A stretch of DNA of 64,000 bases, from contig JBLDXI010000042.1 of NCBI GenBank assembly GCA_047495785.1, positions 3,968,001 to 4,032,000 on the forward strand, given 5' to 3'. Position 1 is the first letter of the stretch. Each line of letters starts with the position of its first letter. The DNA comes from Lepidodermella squamata. Its lineage: Eukaryota > Gastrotricha. A program made the position numbers and the translations under genes. The notes under the pieces are model-generated. The model searched no databases and was not told the DNA's origin. It saw only the letters and a list, made by a program, of their open reading frames with translations. Shown here piece after piece: positions 58,924 to 64,000 of this stretch.

Positions 58924-60550
58924 GGTATCGCTAAAAGGAGTGCTAGTTGAAAATAAACATTCCACGACTGAGTTTTTTCTCAAGATTTTTCACCCGCGCA
59001 CCGTCAGTCAGCAGGGGGAAGGCGGTGTATGGCCCTAGACACATAAAAGGCAATAATGTCACATAATTATAAGGTGATGCGGAATGAACAAAAAGAAAAA
59101 TTATAGCGCGTATGCAATTATCGCGTTATTATATAGAAAATGTGTGCGCGCGCACAAATTTAAAGGTGCGCAAATTTTGTTTATTTGTACCTGGACCGGC
59201 GCTACACCCGGGGCAAACGCAGTTAAAGATCAGATACAATTATTCATCGAAATTATTAAAAAAAAATTCAGAGCAAATACCAAATCATGAATTGCACCAA
59301 TTTCAGGGCAAATTTTTTAGAATCGCAAAAATGAAAAGCCAACACAATTTGTTTGATGAAACTTGACGGCTCGTCAAAAAGTCGCTAGAGCGCGAGTAAA
59401 CAGGACTCAATAAGCCTGGATCCCTCCATATTTTCTCTAAATAATGATAATAGTGACCACACGATGAATACGAGGAAGATGACTATAAATGATAAAAATG
59501 GACTAGCAATTTGAAATGATTAGGATATAGAATAGGACAGCCGTTGAAATTTGCGCTCGATTGATTTTGGTTAAAAAGCCATCAATTATATAAACAGGAA
59601 AAGCCTCTTTCATATTTAGCTCATCGCCAATGATGATGACCGCTAAATAGCTGAAGATTTACTGGTACTAAATAATATGCGGTTACAGCCCGGTCCTGAA
59701 GTTCGAAATTTTTTCGACTCGGAAGTCCTGAAAAATTGGAAACGGATGCTGGCTAATTTGGCTCCTTCTGGTACAATGTCTGGTGCAATTTTTCCCCCGA
59801 CAGGTTTAAGGACAGATGTAAGGCTGAAATCAGCTTATATAAAAATCTGTAATAATAAATGCAAATGACGATTAAATAGCCCATCAAACTGCTCTCTGGT
59901 GAATAGATACCCCTTGAATGGCGTCGAGTCATTAGCTGAAAATGATAAAAAATATCTTTGAGAGAATCACGTGTGAGACATGTCCTTTGAAAAGTTTTTT
60001 ATTTATTATTTACAGGCCTCTCGAGAAATATTTATTTCGATTTTTCGCCGTTCCGTGTTATTTATTGCCAAGTTGCGATACAAAAATTATCTGTACATAT
60101 TAGTTTTAGGTGAATTGTTTATAATAGAGTGGGTTCATATTTTACATACCTCAAGGCGGAGATCATGACGTGAACGTTTTTTTTTCAGTGCGAGAGAAAA
60201 ACAAAGGAAGTAAATAATTAATTCGATTTTTCACAATAAAATTGCCCTTAACGATTTTCAAGTACTTCAAGTAATAAAACTCTGGTATATTAACAATTTT
60301 AGAAAACTAAATTAATATTTGCGAATTAAAGGGCAGTTGTTTATTTTTTACAATTCCAGCAATTGCGATTCGTAGAAGAATAAAACGCCGGGTATTAGTG
60401 TAGATACATGTAGAATCGAACCTATTTATAGTACAACAAGAATTGAGAGACGCAAAAATTTCGCGAAAGCGTCGGAAATGAAAAATCGCTCACCTTTTGC
60501 ATTCGCAATTTTATTTTGATGCTTTCAGCCGTCAGTCTTATAGTTGCAGG

Positions 60551-63500
60551 TCACATTTTGATTTCGGCCGCTATCAACAGGTGCAACATCGAAAAGGCGA
60601 CCAACGCCAAGTTGAGTACAGAAATTAGGAATGGCGAGTGACCTAGAAAAATTTAACAAAATTTCACTTTAAAATTAAAAAATTTGAAATATGACCTAGA
60701 TTAGGACACGCATTTTTTCAAATTTCATCTTTCAGCTTTCAGTAAAATTTGTCATGATTTCTCGTAAATTTAAAAAAACTTACGACTGGCCAAATTTGTT
60801 TTCTGCGCACTCGGTGCTTGCGTAGAATTATTAGCCGGGGTAGTAACAGCATCGAATGCTCGAACCGTTGTACTTAAATTGGAAGGCGCCACAGTGGTAC
60901 CGACTGAAACAAAAGAAATTAGCAATTATTATTACATTACGAAGCAATAGTGCCATGGCTACGCAAGTGTAAATGAAGGCAAGAAGCAAATGATAAGAAA
61001 TTATAACCAAAAACCGAGTGAGATTCATGCAGGGTGCATCCAGGTGTAAAAAAGCAAACATCAGAGGATTTTCATTATAGTGTCCTTTTTCAACCACCTG
61101 AGGTCGCTGTAGTCACAGAAGTGGTGGTGGTAGTTGCTATTCTACTCCATCCTGGCGGTATTTCACTGGTCCAAATCCAAACCAGCGGCTCTTTAGTAAT
61201 TCTTCGTGTAAGTGGTTGTATCGGTATTCTCGATGTAATAAACTGCTGCCAGAAAGACGTTGTACTCTGCTCCGATTGTTTCGGTGTTTGACGCGGTGTG
61301 GTTGTGAGAGAGTTCAAGTCAGACAAAAATGTGGAGAAAAGAAGGAGTTTGGAAGATACTGAGAGTGGAGAAAAGCTAGTGAGATTTTCAGACTCTGTTG
61401 TGATCACTGGGGGCACATTAGTAACCGTATCAGGGAAATTACTTGGTCGAGAACTCGAAGATGATGAAGAAGAAGAATTTATCGTTGTATTAGTGGAGCC
61501 AGTCGAGACGGTTGCCGTGACTGAAGATTGGCCACTTTGGGTGGAATTAGCCACGGCATCGATTGACGTCGAGCCTACTGACGTAGTAAAGCTTTCAAGT
61601 CGCTTTGTTGGAGATGCAGTAGTCGGAAGGTCGTCAGAGACTCCTTTGGTGCTGAAATTTCCTGAACGAGCCGAGGTTGGAATTGTCTCCAAGGAAATAC
61701 TCTCATTTTTCGTTACAATCGGAGCGCCACTACTTGTCTGTAGACCAGCGAGAGTCGATGTAACTGTTTCAACTGAACCTCCAACAGTGAGCATAGTTGT
61801 GTTGAGTTGAGACATTTGGGTTGAGGAAACTGCCATGGTTGCACTGGTTGGAATCGTGTCGCCTGTGACAGTATTCTGGCCAAGAAGAGTAGATGCTAGA
61901 CTTGTAGCTTTCCATTCTTTAGCGCTTGTAGTTGGAGCGCCAGATGTTGCATCAGGTTCACTTTTAATAGTTGTGGGGCTAGCAACAGTCGGTTCCGTAA
62001 CAAGTGACGACCCAACGGAACTAGGGGTTATCGCCGAAATCGAAGTAAGTATAGAAGATGATTCATTGCTCATCATTGCGGTAGAGCTGGTCCAGTTCAA
62101 AGATGAAGTAAAAACATCTGTTTTAGGATTGCTGGCAATCGTAGTGCTCTCAGCTTTGCTAGTTGTAGCTTCAGAAAGGACAATCGTACGAGGGGTTGAC
62201 TCGCTGAAGCTTGCAGATGCATTACTGACAGCTTCTGAAACAGGACTCTGATTTGTGAAGTAATCCGTCATAGGAACAGCCGTTGAGCTTGTAACAGTCG
62301 ACGGTGGAGCGGCATCGATGATAGTGGTCATTTCTTGCCTCGTAGTAGAACTTATCGTCGAGCTGGCAGTGATTTCCGCTATAGAGCTAGTAGTTGCTTT
62401 AGAATCAGTTGCAGTCGTAGAAACAAGGTCCGATGGCGGAAGGGAACCGCCAGTATAGGGATTCATTATCGGTGTCGCGGTATTAGATGAAGTCGAGGCA
62501 ATAGGTTCCACGGTAGTTGAAAGCAGCAGCCCCGCGGACTTATTCGAAGAAACCATCGACGAAGTAACTTCCGTCATTGCTGGAACTGTAGTTGTAGCAG
62601 AAGGCGAGGAGCCTTTGAAAGCGTCTTCCTCGATAACCTTCGCGCTTTTTGAAGCTGTGACTCCAGCCTCAGATTCCGAAGTCGTGCTGCCAACGACTGT
62701 GCTTGGCGCTGGTTTAGTTGACGATACCTCAGAAGGTATCGTACGCTCTGGAACAGAATAACTTGAGTTAGTCAGAATGACATTACTAAACAGGGTTGAA
62801 GTTAGCACACGATCCGTGGTTGCAGTGGTTGTGATGAAAGAATCAGTGATTGACAGTGAGGTAGTGTTATTTGAAATAATATTAGAAACAGTTGTTTCGG
62901 TGATTGGTGACTCAGCAGTCGTTTCTCTTGACGGAGCACTTGTTTCCGGTTGGGAACTAGAAAGGGTAGATGGTAACAAAGTTGTGATCACAAAACTGCT
63001 TGGTGAGCTGACATCGATTGGGCGGCCCGATGAGCTAATAATATCAGTGACATGAGCGATTTGTGAGGTAACAATAATATCCGTTGATATCTCAGATTGC
63101 GAGCCGTGCTGTGTTGAGCTTGAAAGTTGTACATTCGCCTGACCTATCTCAGACGGCCTGGTTTCTGTAGTTTCATCCGCTGCAGGAGAAGTATGTGAGA
63201 CATTTGATCTCGAAGCAGGCCATCTACCTGTGGTACTTGTATCTTCAGCTGCGGTAATATTCATTGAATCTTCCACAGTGGTCAAATCACCGATGCTTCG
63301 CTGACTCGTAACGCCTAGTACAGATGGCGCAATAGTGATATCAACTTCTGTTGCGTTCAGAATTCTTCCTTTAATTGTCGACAGAATCCTAGATGAAGGT
63401 TTTGTAGTTAGGTCAGACGACGAAACAAGCACAGCTTTTGTGGTCAAAATATTAGCATTGTCAATCAGCGTAGTTTCGGTTGCGTTTATAGCTTCCTTAT

Positions 63501-64000
63501 CAGTAGTAGATGCTTCTCTTCCATAAGACATTACAGTTGTAAGTATTAGATAGTCAGCTGTTGTAATTCCGAGCGAATAGTCAGTTGTCCTGGAATCCAG
63601 GTTCGTTGCAGTTTCGGAAGCGTGCTTTGTAGTGAAGCCCGCAGTTTGGTCGTCCAAACGCTTTGCGGTCATGTTACTTCTTCCAGCAATCTCTGTCGAT
63701 GTCATTTCAGACATTTTCTCGCCAGAAACATCAACAGCTGATCCTGACGTCGATGATACATACAGCTCTGAGGGTTTAGTTATAGCTGAAACTTCCTTCC
63801 CGCCCTGGCGGCTGGTCGACTGAGCTTCTGCTGTTTCGTTCTGCCTGTTAGTTGAAGCTTCACCTGGAATAGCAGTGGATCTCTGAGTACCGATCTCAAG
63901 CGTTTCGTTCGATACATTCAAATCACTGGTGAAATTTTCCCGAAACGTAAATTTGTCGGTGACCTGAATTTCAGGCGCATTGGATGGTTCTGTTTCAATC
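60551..64000 (-). CDS. Large mucin-like Ser/Thr-rich protein, N-terminus off the window
   Basis: Exons from the right edge to 61098, then 60903-60784 and 60642-60551; at least 1037 codons, and the frame is still open at base 64000. The visible part is almost entirely Thr, Ser, Ala, Val and Glu with many Asn-X-Ser/Thr sites and no cysteines, typical of an O-glycosylated mucin domain. The last exons add more Thr-rich sequence and a C-terminal hydrophobic stretch (FLISVLNLALVAFSMLHLLIA), fitting a membrane or GPI anchor. There is an eleven-Ser run (INSSSSSSSSSSR). Repeats are not exact, so it is not a classical tandem-repeat mucin. Its start and any N-terminal domain lie beyond the window. Confidence 0.75.

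Larger units (their letters stand above)
56867..60550. other. Gene-poor 3.7-kb region
   Basis: No gene with a recognisable domain. It holds a possible short hydrophobic frame (57417-57518), an inverted-repeat patch near 57665-57740 (acaggtgta and tacacctgt; agtgtcgctac and gtagcggacact), an (AT)n run, and two unsupported frames near 59100-59870. Confidence 0.45.

Noticed and set aside
1-64000. CRISPR arrays, bacterial operons, rRNA genes
   Set aside because: Nothing of the kind is visible; gene structure is clearly eukaryotic.

Overview
This is animal nuclear DNA from a compact, AT-rich invertebrate genome. The genes are split by short introns (45 to 700 nt, one of about 3 kb) with U-rich acceptors of the ttttcag or tttttag type. 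The gene set includes beta-arrestin, a CAPN5/6-type calpain relative, a DM-domain factor, BRF1, WDR82, VPS72/YL1, neprilysin and stomatin. Three same-strand gene pairs lie only 131 to 156 bp apart, the second of two of them preceded by a splice-acceptor-like sequence, which recalls nematode operons. A nematode or another small ecdysozoan fits best, but the sequence alone does not settle the phylum.

Layout. 0.4-13 kb: a membrane-anchored P-loop NTPase (-); two METTL7-type methyltransferase paralogues (-, at 4 and 12 kb); between them a lectin-transmembrane-collagen gene (-) and a secreted neprilysin (+). 13-17 kb: no genes, but one clear MITE. 17-28 kb: an NCOA4-like ferritinophagy receptor (-) divergent from BRF1 (+); a six-repeat protein just downstream of BRF1; a decayed hydrolase-like fragment; FAM78 (+) and a stomatin (-) converging with 11 bp between stop codons. 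29-42 kb: a calpain-like gene with a 3-kb intron that holds a retroelement fragment, then beta-arrestin and VPS72 close together. 42-45 kb: no recognised gene. 45-50 kb: a carbohydrate sulfotransferase and WDR82 (close pair), then a DM-domain gene. 50-64 kb: two secreted cysteine-rich proteins and two Ser/Thr-rich mucin-like genes, the last running off the right edge.

I placed intron-exon joins by hand from GT/AG sites and reading frame. For the multi-exon genes the summed exon lengths are multiples of three, and family motifs read through the joins. UTRs and transcription starts cannot be seen.

Most notable: (1) one continuous exon encodes a C-type-lectin terminus, a Pro/Thr stalk, a membrane span and about 540 residues of largely Gly-X-Y collagen, placing the collagen on the predicted cytosolic side; (2) a CAPN5/6-like protein that has lost all three catalytic residues; (3) an NCOA4-like protein with the evenly spaced iron-sensing cysteines but no visible N-terminal coiled coil; (4) facing genes whose poly(A) signals overlap or touch their stop codons; (5) several inverted-repeat elements.
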